Position numbers and translations under genes: made by a program. A stretch of 64,000 nt of DNA, taken from Branchiostoma floridae (lineage: Eukaryota; Chordata; Leptocardii; Amphioxiformes; Branchiostomatidae). The notes under the pieces were generated by a model that did no database searches, was not told the DNA's origin, and saw only the letters and a program-made list of their open reading frames with translations. Shown here one piece after another: positions 1-10,519 of this stretch (within the stretch, counting starts at the first letter, position 1; the number at the start of each line of letters is the position of its first letter). The stretch is from contig NC_049995.1 of NCBI RefSeq assembly GCF_000003815.2, positions 12,567,436 to 12,631,435 on the forward strand, read 5' to 3'.

Positions 1-302
1 GGAGCTGCTCTCCATGGTAAGAGGGCACATGGTCAGTGCATGGTGCCATATCGAGCTTGTTTCCCTCTTTAAACAAAACTGGCGATAAAGAAACATTATT
101 GGCAACGATTGTACCTTACAGTCTTACTGGAGTTGAATATAACTTGTCATTAGACAAACCAAGTCTAGGAAACATGCATTCTTGTTCATATGTTTCTTGT
201 TCAAATGATAGTAGTATCATAAAGATTGAGGATGTTAGGAAAATGATGCATGTTGATGTCAAATGGCCTTCAAGCTTCATATTCAAAATCTATCGTCAAC
301 AG
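1..302. other. Intronic or upstream flank of the + strand channel gene
   Basis: No exon is recognisable here. The expected preceding exon should end in AG to complete an Arg codon with the G at 303, as it does in the paralogue at 8835. The only donor-like sequence near the left edge (ATG/GTAAGA at 14-22) does not meet that requirement. The open frames here show no similarity to the channel family. The 5' exons of this gene (signal peptide to loop A) must lie left of the window. Confidence 0.5.
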
Positions 303-2593
303 GATTCACGATGAGGGTTTCTCCTCGACTCCGGACACCAACGCCATCATCAAGTATAACGGTGACGTGTTCTGGCCATATCCGGTCACCGCTCGGACAT
401 CCTGCCTACTGGACATCAGTCTATTCCCCTACGACGTCCAAAGATGTCCGCTGGAGTTCGGCTCATGGACCTACAATGCTGAACAGCTCGCTTTGGTAAA
501 CGTATCGCCAGAAGGGGACACTGAAGAGTTTATAGAGAACGGGGAGTNNNNNNNNNNNNNNNNNNNNNNNNNNNNNNNNNNNNNNNNNNNNNNNNNNNNN
601 NNNNNNNNNNNNNNNNNNNNNNNNNNNNNNNNNNNNNNNNNNNNNNNTCCGAAAAAAACTTAATGTCCGGAGCCAAGTCCGGACTTGCAAAAAGCAATCT
701 GTCACTTATATTCCCTTTTTTGTTCTAAACCATCTAAAACCTTCCATAGACAGTGAAATTTGCACTGGAAAAAGGCAAAAAACATTTCGTGTTTACACTG
801 GCTGTATATAATTTGCATGTATTTTTCACATTGCATTTCAATTCATGCTAGAATGCAATTTTATATGCACCATGCGGACTTAAAGTCCGGACCTGAACCT
901 GAACTGCTGGACCTGAATCCGGACCTGAACCTGAAGATGATTTTAGGTACGCACCACTATGGTATATGGCCGTACTTTCATACTCTGGAAGCCTCCATGC
1001 AGAGCATAGGCTCCGGCTACATCTTGGCGTTTTGTGAGGCGACCGCGAAACATAAAGAAAACGATACGAGCTAGAAAGCCCAATAAAACGCCTAAAACGT
1101 AAAATGATGTTGCCTAACCTCTGCCAGGAGAGTAGTATTAACTCTCATTAAAGACTCTCTCTACAAACTGTAGACAAACTGTGGACACTAGTTTTCAAAA
1201 GCGGATCTTATACTAGTAGGCAAAATTACTGCCTTTTATATGATAACCCTTAAACTGCCAAACCCGGATATATCCTGCACACATGTCCTTGATCCTGTGT
1301 GCCGCACCCGGACATATCCGGGATAGCGTATTCCAAGTAACAACTTTGCGCGCGTGTAGCGCACGAACCCTGGAAGTTAGGGACGTCAGCCTTGTTCAGG
1401 GGTTCCTTATTGGAGGTCAGCGGCCAACCCTGGCACTGATAGCATCTTATAGGGCTGAAACTCTAATGACATTATATGTCATTCCTCAGGACGATTCTTC
1501 GGAGGAATGATCCTGCTGATCACCCTCTCCTCAGTCATGACCATCTTCATCCTCGGTCTGCACTTCCGCGGTCCCAAACTCTACCCGGTCCCGATGTGGC
1601 TCCGTCCTGTGTTCTTCATGGGTCCTCCAAAGGTACCTGCATCTGTATCTGTTTCTGTATCTATACTTGAATACCACGGAAAAATTCATATTTCTCATGC
1701 AATTAGATAAACCATATATTATTGATTCCATTTGTCCTTATCTTTATAACTGTTTTAAGAAGCGAGAAGAAGTTGAACTTGTACATACTTGAATGTATTA
1801 GCATATGTAGAGATGATAAGATACCTTTTTTGTTGTTGTCAAAATTGTACCTTATCGCTAGCGCTACGACCTGTACTTAGCTTGTTTGAGCACAAATGTA
1901 CAATAAAGGTCATTCATTCATTCATTCTATATAGCCGGTATAACGCAGCGCGGCAGCAGCTGGTTATATTACACTGAACGACCCGTCACACCTAATTTTT
2001 GTGCATCTATCTGCTAGCGTTCTTTAAAACTATCCAGAGAAGATGCCCCTACTGTTCTTGGTGATAACAAATTCCACTCTACTATAGTTCTCTGTTCTGG
2101 GAAAGAACGAACTTTTGAAAACATCAATCCTTGGTTGGTAACTCTAGTACTTGAAGGCATGACCGTTTACTGTTCATTTTAGAGCTGGTGTTAGATACTC
2201 ATCAGTCGGTACGTCCACCAGTTTATTGGTCATTTTGTACATCATGCAAAGTTTTGACATTTTCCCATTGTCTTCAAGGTGTGGAAGATCGAGGTGGTGA
2301 GGAAAGAAGATGCGCAAACAACGAAGAAGAACGGAGTACCAGGAGACACTGCGCTATCCGACTCTGAGTTCTCGCGTACTATCGCGAGAATCGAACAAAG
2401 CATTTCCGATTTTGTCCAGGAGGAGGAGCTGAAACTGTATTACACAGCGTTGCGCAAGGAGTGGGAGCTATTGGCTAAACGGATTGACTTTTTCCTCTTA
2501 ATGATATTTCTGGTCAGTTTTTTCATCACAACAGTCGCAATGCTTGCCTCTAGCTTAAGTTCAGACGTCGACTTAAAGGTGGGTTCGCACTAA
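303..2593 (+). CDS. Nicotinic acetylcholine receptor-like Cys-loop channel subunit, 3' part, interrupted by an assembly gap
   Basis: Exons seen: 303-547 (runs into the gap), 1490-1632 and 2279-2593 (stop TAA 2591-2593). The first begins IHDEGFSSTPDTNAI after a consensus acceptor and carries the Cys-loop CLLDISLFPYDVQRC (C-x13-C) and the loop B motif GSWTY. The second encodes TM3 (FFGGMILLITLSSVMTIF) and the start of the cytoplasmic loop, and its 143-nt length equals that of the paralogous exon at 6747-6889. The third encodes the amphipathic MA helix and TM4, then a short tail. TM1, TM2 and loop C are missing because of the Ns at 548-647, so ligand-binding class (presence of vicinal Cys) and ion selectivity cannot be read. 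The family makes pentameric plasma-membrane channels gated by acetylcholine or related ligands. The paralogue at 5984-10519 lies tail-to-tail with it. The family call is firm; the exact subunit type is not. Confidence 0.88.
548..647. other. Assembly gap, 100 N
   Basis: Exactly 100 Ns, a common placeholder size for a gap of unknown length. It starts inside the channel exon just after the codons for ENGE, where the paralogue continues with WELLSFDAD and TM1-TM2. The sequence right of the gap is non-coding, so the missing DNA includes at least the rest of that exon (about 290 nt by comparison with 7355-7890). Confidence 0.97.
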
Positions 2594-2908
2594 TCTCCAA
2601 CCAGATCCACGGTGCGTAATGTATATTATGTCATACCTATGACGCGAAATGTTCGATACGGGTGTTCCGAACCGGGCCATAACTTCCGTATCGCACAGGT
2701 TCGAAAGGTGTATCACACGGGCTCCATTCAAATAAATCGAACTGTTTCGAGCGGGCCGAGTGCGGCGCCATCGAAAGTTCGAATACCTGATTCGGACGTT
2801 GGAACATTACTGTTGCAACACTTTTTGTTCGAGGGCACCAAATTTATTCAACTTCTGCCGCATTTCGCATCAAAACAGTGGTTTTCTCAGGTGGGTATGA
2901 CATAAATG

Positions 2909-3043
2909 AAATACAACACGGTGTATTCCGCATCACCCTCGGTCCCAGCCCTCCCGGGGGTCGGATCACCCTCCGGCCTTCGGGCGATCCGACCCGCGGT
3001 CGGGCTGATACCTCGGGTGATACGGAATACACCGTGTTGTATT
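2909..3043. repeat. Compact palindromic foldback element
   Basis: Arms 2910-2938 and 3015-3043 are inverted copies of about 29 bp with one mismatch (AATACAACACGGTGTATTCC...). The spacer holds a second GC-rich inverted repeat built on GTCGGATC and GATCCGAC. Open frames on both strands are by-products of the palindrome. No target-site duplication is visible. Confidence 0.8.
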
Positions 3044-3149
3044 CTATATGTATCAAACTTCCCGTGCCCGTTTGACTCCCTTAGCCATCTACACTCCTTG
3101 GCCAGCTTTGATACTATCTTATGGCACCGTAGGATCTGCTTGGAGATTA

Positions 3150-3434
3150 GGTTCACACGTGTGTATTCAAGTCCGTATGAGGTCCGTATGGACGTCTTGG
3201 TTTCTACCTGGCCCTACAAGTCACTGGAAAATAGTAGAAATTGGACAAATATTGGACAACACGCCAGAAGAGTTAGCTGGGCGCAGATTATGCTCCACGG
3301 CTAACACCAATGGCATATTATGTATCTATATTTGTCAAAATTCTCCTATTTTTCAGCGACTTAAGGAGCCTGGTAGAGGCTAAAAATTCCATACGGACCT
3401 CATACGCACTTGACTATATACGCACGTGTGAACC
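3150..3434. mobile_element. MITE-like element with about 43-bp terminal inverted repeats
   Basis: The left terminus starts GGTTCACACGTGTGTATT and the right terminus is its inverted copy ending CACGTGTGAACC. Both arms continue into an inverted CAAGT-CGTATGAGGTCCG block. The interior (about 190 bp) is non-coding. I see no convincing target-site duplication, so the superfamily is not assigned. Confidence 0.72.
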
Positions 3435-5572
3435 CGGATTCAGAGCAAAAATCGTGTAGCATATACATTTTATGTAGCAACAAAAATAGCTTTGATTAAA
3501 TTGAAAATGTATGGCAATCAAATTGTTTAAGCTAATTGTAAAAATTAATTTAAAAATGTATGAAGCCTTAACGAGGAAGGATTGCTTTGTATATATAGGA
3601 TGTAAAATATCAATCTGTTATTGTATATATGGGTAGAGCGGCGTCTGTACTTTGAAGTAGCTGTGGTTGGTAACTTTGAAAGGAATAACCTCAAACCAAA
3701 AAGCGCCTAAGGCTAAATAGATTGTACTCGAAGCTAAATAAAGGTTGAGAAAAGTACAGTGTGTATTATTATCAACTTGTCGCTTCTCATCAAGGCAAGT
3801 GAGTTTTTATACATCACAAAACATTTTTGTCTTGCCATATTTTTCAAAACTATAGTTTGCAGAGACAAACACTAAGGGGTCAGCTGTTGGTCACGCCCAA
3901 CGAAACATCGTATTGTATTTACAATTCATGCATAACAGTTTAATGTTTTATATTGTAGTTATTAAAAACATCAAAATGAAAGTTATATCCTGTACAAAAA
4001 TACTCAATGATTAAACTGTTAGTACTTATTAAAATGAAGAAATATTTGAATGTTGCTTTGATTTGATTTGGATTTAACATTTAGTAAATTACATTCGTAA
4101 AGACAGTAAATATAAATCATACGAAAACGCTTTGACAAAGAAGATTTGCAAAGAAATCAACACCAGAAAAAATAATCAGAAATATTGCCAGTGTCTGTGT
4201 CCGTAAACAGACTTTTTATTCAGTTAAATTCAGTAATAGAAAGTTTACATACAAATATGTACTAATCGTAAATTACATTGTAATAGAATATCTACCTTTT
4301 TGCTAGATATAAGGTTCCGCCTTGTATGAGGTAACTAGTTTGCCCATGCTGAAAGGTGATCAGAATACTAGTACTCAAAATATTTTCCTGACCTATTATA
4401 CCATCGTTCAAACAAGCTATTTTTCACATTGAAAATTCTATTATTACAAACTATGGAAACTTGCATGCATGAAAATACATAGATAATACGCAGAAGGTTA
4501 GAATAGATATTACATTGTACATATAATTATTCTTTTGCCGTGGCTGTATTTATCTTTTTACATGTATTAAAACACATTCGTATGTCTTTCTGGATTGAAT
4601 AAAATTCGTTAAAAATCAAATATGTTTGTTACAAAGACTTAAATATCTGTTGATAGAAAATAGTTTTGCCAGCAAGTACCCAAATATGAATTGCCTAAGA
4701 TTGTGTGTGCCCCTATTGATCTAGTGACTAAAACCTTTAAGCAAAAATAATCAGTTTTAACATCTTCACATATACTGTATCGCTATGAGTCAATATCAGA
4801 CAAAAAATCAAAATAAATGTAGGTTAAATTATCATAGTAACAGCTGTCATTCTACGTACATCACCATTGTTTATGCTAACATCACCATATGTTATTTTCC
4901 TAAAGTGTCCATATTTACATTGATTCACAATGAAATCATTCATTTCGAAGTAGACTTAACACAAAAATTCTGAAACCTAAGATTTCATCAACCATATTTC
5001 AATTTTATCATACTTTATAAAGTGCGTCACTATTGTAGTTGGAAAGTTTCTCTACTGCAGTTAGCAATGTTTGCTATCACTGTACATTTGTTTGTTTAGC
5101 ACCGCGGTGTCTTAAGTGAGTAAAAAGTAGAAAAAAAAGGTCCGAAATTTTCATCGATCACATGTGCACATTTTAATAATTAGCATAATTTATCACTTAA
5201 TTATTATTGTGTTTCTCATTGAATATGATCACGTTTGGGGCTAATGCGATGTATTGAAAGCAGTGATTTGAATCTAATCTCTCGGCGATGGTAACTACGT
5301 AGAAAAATTGATAATTTTTATCAAAAACGGAAATGATCACTTTTTTGCTGATTTTGTTTATTTCAACTCGTGAGGGGGTTAGCAATCGGTTTGGTTTTAG
5401 TCAGAAGAGGTTTGGTATTCTGTGGCTAGAGGTCGGGATGGTTGGAACAAGGTTATTCTAGATAGCCCTGGGCTCAATCGGGAGTAAGTCATTTATTGGT
5501 CGGGAGATTTTTAATAGGCGCATGATAGGCTTGGCATATAAAACTGGTTAGACTGCTCCTGAATTACCGCGT
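3435..5572. other. AT-rich intergenic stretch between the convergent channel genes
   Basis: No exon-like frame, RNA gene or clear repeat was recognised. It should contain the 3' UTR ends of both convergent genes. Possible AATAAA signals occur but are not distinctive in such AT-rich DNA. Confidence 0.5.
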
Positions 5573-5976
5573 TATACACCTTTCTCACGTGCCGTCCATG
5601 GTAGATCGAAAACGAGGTCAATGAGGCAAACAAAAGACTGTCCATGATAAATTAGCAGTTCAGCCAATAACAGCCTGGCAATTAGGAAAGCGACCAATAA
5701 GAAAATGGCTGCATGTCCGTCAAATATTTGCATTATTATGTTTTATTATATCGTTGTTATGCATCTCTTAAGGGACTGTGTGACCAGTCTTCGCTTCTCT
5801 AAATTGCTTCATCTTTCAGTGCATAACACTAGTTATAATATTTATCATTTGATCATATTTGTGCGGTTTGTGGGAAAACTAAACAAATGGGAGCTGATTT
5901 TAGAAATAAGTTTGGTCTTTTTGTCTCAATGACCTCGTTAAATCTATCATGGCCGCCGCGTGAGAAAGGTATATAT
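5573..5976. mobile_element. MITE-like element with about 50-bp imperfect terminal inverted repeats
   Basis: The left arm (TATACACCTTTCTCACG, then CCATGGTAGAT and ACGAGGTCA) is matched in inverse order by the right arm ending GTGAGAAAGGTATATA. Both ends sit at TA dinucleotides, which would suit a Tc1/mariner-type MITE, but the TA duplication is too short to be decisive. It ends a few bases from the stop codon of the - strand channel gene and so lies in or beside that gene's 3' UTR. Confidence 0.68.
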
Positions 5977-5983
5977 TAGTTGT

Positions 5984-8900
5984 CTAGTGGGCGTGACCCG
6001 TAGCCGACTTGTAATTAGGGTTTACCAGATCGGAGACAAGCATGGAAATGGTCATGACGACAAAGGCGAGCAGAAAAATCACCAAGAGACACTTGTCGAT
6101 TTGTCTGGCCAAGAATTCCCACTCCTTACGTAAACCCATGGTGAAAGATTTCTTCTCGTAATCTTCTACAAAGTTGGCGACGCATTGTTCAATTCTCGCG
6201 AGAGAGCGCGAGATCGCCGTGACGTCAGGGTTGGATGACTTAGTACCTCCGTTGACCTTCGCTTTGCTCTCATCGTCCTTCCTGACGACTTTGACCTTCA
6301 GCACCTTTATAACATTACATACGTTTAGTATACATTTTCAGTTATGTATATGTTATTACATTATATCATTCATTATTATTACTACTACTTTATTACTATT
6401 ACTTCTACATAATCCATATTAAGTTTGTTAGAATCAATCATATTTTGTTAATCATTGTTTTTATACATCTTCTACATACAAAATCCAGGTAATGGCTTCT
6501 GACATTTAAATTGACCTTTGATCTCCCACCTTCACTCTAAGTTACCTTAGTTGATTCTGATATAACGTCCTTGGTTGATTTTGTTACTTTTCTGTTGTAT
6601 TAATTGTACAAGATTTGTTGCCTATGTTTTGTTTTTATCGTTTATGAATTGTAGAACTCCAGGAAGTGGAATAGTGATACTACATTAAGTCACGTTATCA
6701 CTGATGGAGATCCCCATAAAACAAACAAACAAACAAACAAACAAACCTTGGGAGGACCCATGAAGAACATGGAGCGGAGCCACTGTGGGACGGGTTTGAC
6801 TTTTGGACCTTGGAAATGCAGGCTGAGGACGAAGATGGTCATGACCGACGACAGGGTGACCAAGAAGATGACACCTCCGAAGAATTTTCCTGAGAAAAGT
6901 AAATAAGAACGTTAGAGGCACTTATACACATGGGTTTAACATTATGTCTTCAAGCTGTGGAAATAAAAGGAAAACGGTAAAGGAATAGATCTAGTGCTTT
7001 TTCTTAAATGACACATTTGGTCAACACCAATCTTACTTCAATACTTGGACAATGTTGCGCCGTTTACTACCAGTTTTCAATATGCTTTTTTTTTGCTAGT
7101 CCAACCTCTCGATTCGTCAGTTTGATTTGATTGTTGATTTTAAGATGTATATATTCATTATCCACAATGTAATGATTTTGATACCCTGCTGTCCTCAAGC
7201 ATGAATTGAAATGTCCGTGCTCTGATACGTAAATGCCAATCAATTGATAAACCGATACTATTACTATGCTAAAAGAGACAACAGTGAAGAAAATACTTTG
7301 ATGAAAGTTAGATTTTTGATATGTTCTCGTTGGTTCAGTAGAGCTTATGCTTACCTATCAGCGGTATGTTTATTGATGTCGGAGGTAGCTTGTCTATCAC
7401 CAGCTGGAAGAAGACGATCAGTGATAACAGCGTTGTGATGCTCATGGCCAACTTCTCACCTGTACCTGAAGACAAACAAAACCCCAAAAGAGCTAATATT
7501 CCAAGGAGAACACTCGGCCCCACCACGTAGTAGCTATAGTACAGTGCCCTACGCGATATTTCTACGGTGTACTCAATAGTCGAAAAATGTCCCCCCGAAA
7601 GGTTCCTGTGGATGTGAATGTCTGCGTCAAAGGATAGAAGCTCCCACTCTCCGTTTAGTATGAACTCTCCGGTGAATCCCTGTGACGACACGTTCACCAA
7701 TTCGAGCTTGTTTTCCGCATAGGTCCAGGAGCCGAACTCCAGCGGACATCTTTGGACGTCGTAGGGGAAAAGGCTGACGTCCAGGAGACAGGGGCTGCGG
7801 ACGGTGACCGGATATGGCCAGAACACGTCACCGGTGTGCTGGATGATGGCGTTGGTATCCGGAGTCGCCGACCAACCTTCGTCGTGGATCCTGTCAACAG
7901 TAGATAATAAGTGTTAAGTTTAAAACAATATACTGTGACGCCGTGTGTGGCATAACTGATAGAGCGTTCGGCTCGGAATCTAGAGGTCCCGAGTTCGATA
8001 CCCGCCATGCCCCCCGTCGTTGTGCGCTTGTGAAAGGTACTTAACATGACCTCCCTCACTTCATCCAGGTGCAAAAATGGGTACCTGACTTCGGTCAGGG
8101 AGGCAAAAAAAGACTAACTTTATCTTCTGTCTGTACTGTGTACGTGGCACTGTTGATATAAGTACTAGCTTGAAAGCAGTGCCACAATGTTATCGTCTGT
8201 CCAAAACCAAATAGAAAACAAACAACATAAAATACCGACACCAACATCCAATAGATTCTCATTAAATTAGACATTAAACTAATTTAAGATACGCCAAAAA
8301 GCTATTACTCAAGCAACTGGATATGATTTTGGAAGCGGTCAGACGTTGCAGACAGTATCTATTGTAATTAGTCAGTGAGGTGGGAGAGATCTGGTAGAAA
8401 CATGTACAGATTTTATTCTACCTATGAATAGTTAAAGCCTTTTTCTATCAGATATCCTCAGTGACGAAAGGTAGTGCTAGTGGTGGATACTATCTGGTCG
8501 AAACAGGTTTTAAAACTAACATCCATAAAATTTACATACCTTGCACGTGCCTTATCATCATTTTGTGCTTTGTCAAAGTTTTTGAAGTCTATCTAGATTT
8601 CAAGCTCTTCAATGGCAGAGGTCTTTGAACATTTAACTTCAGGCCACACCAACACAACATATTCGTAACACTGCTAGGAAACTAGTTATAAATTTATGAT
8701 TTTTCCATTGTTTTAACATGTCGTTCACGGTTTTTAATTCAGACTGCCAGGAGGAGTGTTATGTCCATGCAAGTATCGTTTGATAACCCAGTCTACTACT
8801 TCTACTACATATTGTCGTTTTAAGGGTGGTTTACCTGTTATACAGGACGGTGTCTGGCCGCCATATTGTCTCACTGTTGATGTGGAGCTCAGTAATGCCG

Positions 8901-10519
8901 CCGTTCTCTTCGGGCTTCCAGGTGAGAAACTTGTCAGTCCACGACTGTCAATCAATCAATCAATCAATCAGTCAGTCAGTCAATCAATCAATCAAACTAA
9001 AAAAATCATAATTCAATGGAAGAAATCTAGTGAGGTACAATTCAATAGACTCTGAATATTATTAATCATTAAGATCATAGTGATTCTTAATCATCGTGGA
9101 TAGTAGTTTAGATTTACCTGGCGTATCCATAGATTCGTTGTCAGTACCTGCTCCTTCGTGTCCTGGTAAATGAAAATAGAACGGTGTTATCAAAGTGAAC
9201 AATAGATACAGACTAGCGAGTATTCTGCACTTTTCAATAATCATAGTTATCATATTTTTTACCTTTTCTCCGACGAGCATGAATGACGATCATATTTTAT
9301 TTATACTGACAATATTATAGTCATGCACTTCTAAGTCCAGTAAATATGAGCAAGTGTTTCATTGGAGCTCATCTGTACTGGTATTAGTCATAGTAAAATG
9401 CTAAACTATCTTCAAACACAAATAAAAGTATACACGGATAAAATTTTCAACGCCATTCCTGGTGTAACCTTACAGTCTGGTCTCGAGGTTGACATCTTGC
9501 AAAGGTGATAGTCGCCTGTTATGTTAATCCTTCCACAAATGTGGTAAAACTTAATAAAGTAAATGAATTATCGTACCAGTTGTACAATCTGTGCCAGGGC
9601 CACGTCAAAGTAGACGGTAGTGATGTCCGAGGGGTGTTGAACCGGCCGTGCGCTGGTGGAGTAGTTTATCAGAAGCTTGGAGATGACATCATGTTCAGAT
9701 ACCGCACCACCTGTGCGCAGAGTAGAAATGATAATGGGAATAGTGGGAAAATGATAAGAACTCATGTAAAAAAAATCACGGGTCTTATAATATTGGGGCA
9801 AGTGTGCAGATGTTGACACACTAGCAGCACCAAATCCGTAGGTGTTTTGGCACCTTTAGACAGATTAGCCGTGAGGCTCGTTGGGCGTCACTCGACCGTC
9901 ATGGGGGCAGGGGCATGGCGAGTATCGAGGTCAGGACCTGCTGATTCTGATTCCAACATTCTAGTTTTTGCGCCATACAGACACCCCATGTAAAGCATGC
10001 AGAACATACAGGGGGTTCATTGACGTCATAAAAATAATAATTTCAATCCTCTAACGACTATGTTGGCGGGTAATTAAGCAGTAGCATCTTCGTGTGGCTA
10101 TCAAACGTACACTGTAATTCAACATGGCGCAGATGAATTCAAATGAAAAGGCACGTGTCGACACATGCGGGCACGTGTCGGTTGGCTGTCTCTATCTCTT
10201 ACAAAAACTACAGTGACTTTCGTATAGTCAACATTGAAGTATGGAATAGGGGTACAGAACAAATCTTAGACTTCTACTGACTAAACAATACAGGATTACA
10301 AACGTGAGTGCCATCGACTTTTCTAATCACAAAATAATCTTTCATGTATTAACCTAAAGAACTATCTGACTTTCTGTCGCACCCAGGCAACTTGTATTGA
10401 AAGGCAGCTGCCATCATGAAAAGGTTTTTAGACGCTTTACCTTGTAGAAGAACAGTAGACCACAGACAGACAAATAGAAGAGCTGTCCAGGTAGAGGTGA
10501 TGACCCTTGCTGACATCAT
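5984..10519 (-). CDS. Nicotinic acetylcholine receptor-like Cys-loop channel subunit, complete, non-alpha type
   Basis: Seven exons on the minus strand, all phase-consistent: 10441-10519, 9577-9710, 9118-9162, 8835-8944, 7355-7890, 6747-6889, 5984-6304; 1368 nt, 455 aa. A hydrophobic signal peptide (residues 1 to about 27) precedes the ligand-binding domain. Exon 3 is 45 nt (DTKEQVLTTNLWIRQ) and exon 4 is 110 nt, the sizes known for vertebrate nicotinic receptor genes. Motifs: WRPDTVLYN (loop A), Cys-loop Cys157-Cys171 (FPYD), GSWTY (loop B), TM1 about 241-264, TM2 preceded by GEK (cation-channel signature), TM3 about 303-323, TM4 about 420-441. Loop C (about 208-232) lacks the paired cysteines of alpha subunits, so it should be a non-alpha subunit or bind another ligand. 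The M3-M4 loop is short. Of the two adjacent ATG codons the first (10517-10519) was taken. The paralogue lies at 303-2593. Confidence 0.93.
6720..6746. repeat. (CAAA)n microsatellite containing a 5' splice site
   Basis: Six to seven CAAA units on the plus strand read as (GTTT)n on the coding strand of the channel gene. The donor GT of exon 6 (complement of 6745-6746) is the first GT of the repeat. Confidence 0.85.
7937..8120 (+). mobile_element. tRNA-derived SINE-like element
   Basis: It has an A-box-like TGGCATAACTGATAGAGCG and a B-box-like GAGTTCGATACCC about 40 nt later, followed by a tail reading TTGTGCGCTTGTGAAAGGTAC and ending in an A-run. The same tail appears in a second copy near 15722-15900. 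The cloverleaf is not good enough for a functional tRNA. It lies in intron 4 of the - strand channel gene. Confidence 0.65.
8288..8365 (+). repeat. Dispersed repeat, copy 1 of 4
   Basis: The core ATTACTCAAGCAACTGGATA is followed by a GGTCAGACGTT block. Other copies: 13511-13596 (inverse), 29827-29925 and 46800-46864. Class unknown; no coding capacity. Confidence 0.7.
8946..8996. repeat. (TCAA)n/(TCAG)n microsatellite forming a 3' splice site
   Basis: About eleven tetranucleotide units. On the coding strand the array reads (GATT)n and ends GATTGACAG, which is the acceptor of channel exon 4 (exon begins at 8944). Confidence 0.85.
9413..9460 (+). repeat. Dispersed repeat fragment (TATACACGGATAAAA type)
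   Basis: Related copies are at 31438-31520 and 34050-34130 (CCAACAC, then GGTATACACG, then AAA-TTTCAA, with a downstream GATCCTGA or GTCAGGATC block in the latter two). It resembles the tail of a dispersed element; no coding remains. Confidence 0.55.
9775..9990. repeat. Dispersed repeat, about 200 bp, copy 1
   Basis: Starts near TCACGGGTCTTA and runs through GTGTGCAGATGTTGACACAC and GGGGGCAGGGGCATGGCGAG to CAGACACCC. A second copy is at 11775-11975 in the same orientation. A TATCGAACTCAGGA-like segment resembles a decayed B-box, so a SINE origin is possible but unproven. Confidence 0.75.

Noticed and set aside
36-314. 92-codon open frame at the left edge
   Set aside because: AT-rich, no family resemblance, and its end overlaps the true channel exon in another frame.
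2906-3304. Overlapping open frames on both strands around 2.9-3.3 kb
   Set aside because: Produced by the symmetry of the palindromic element.
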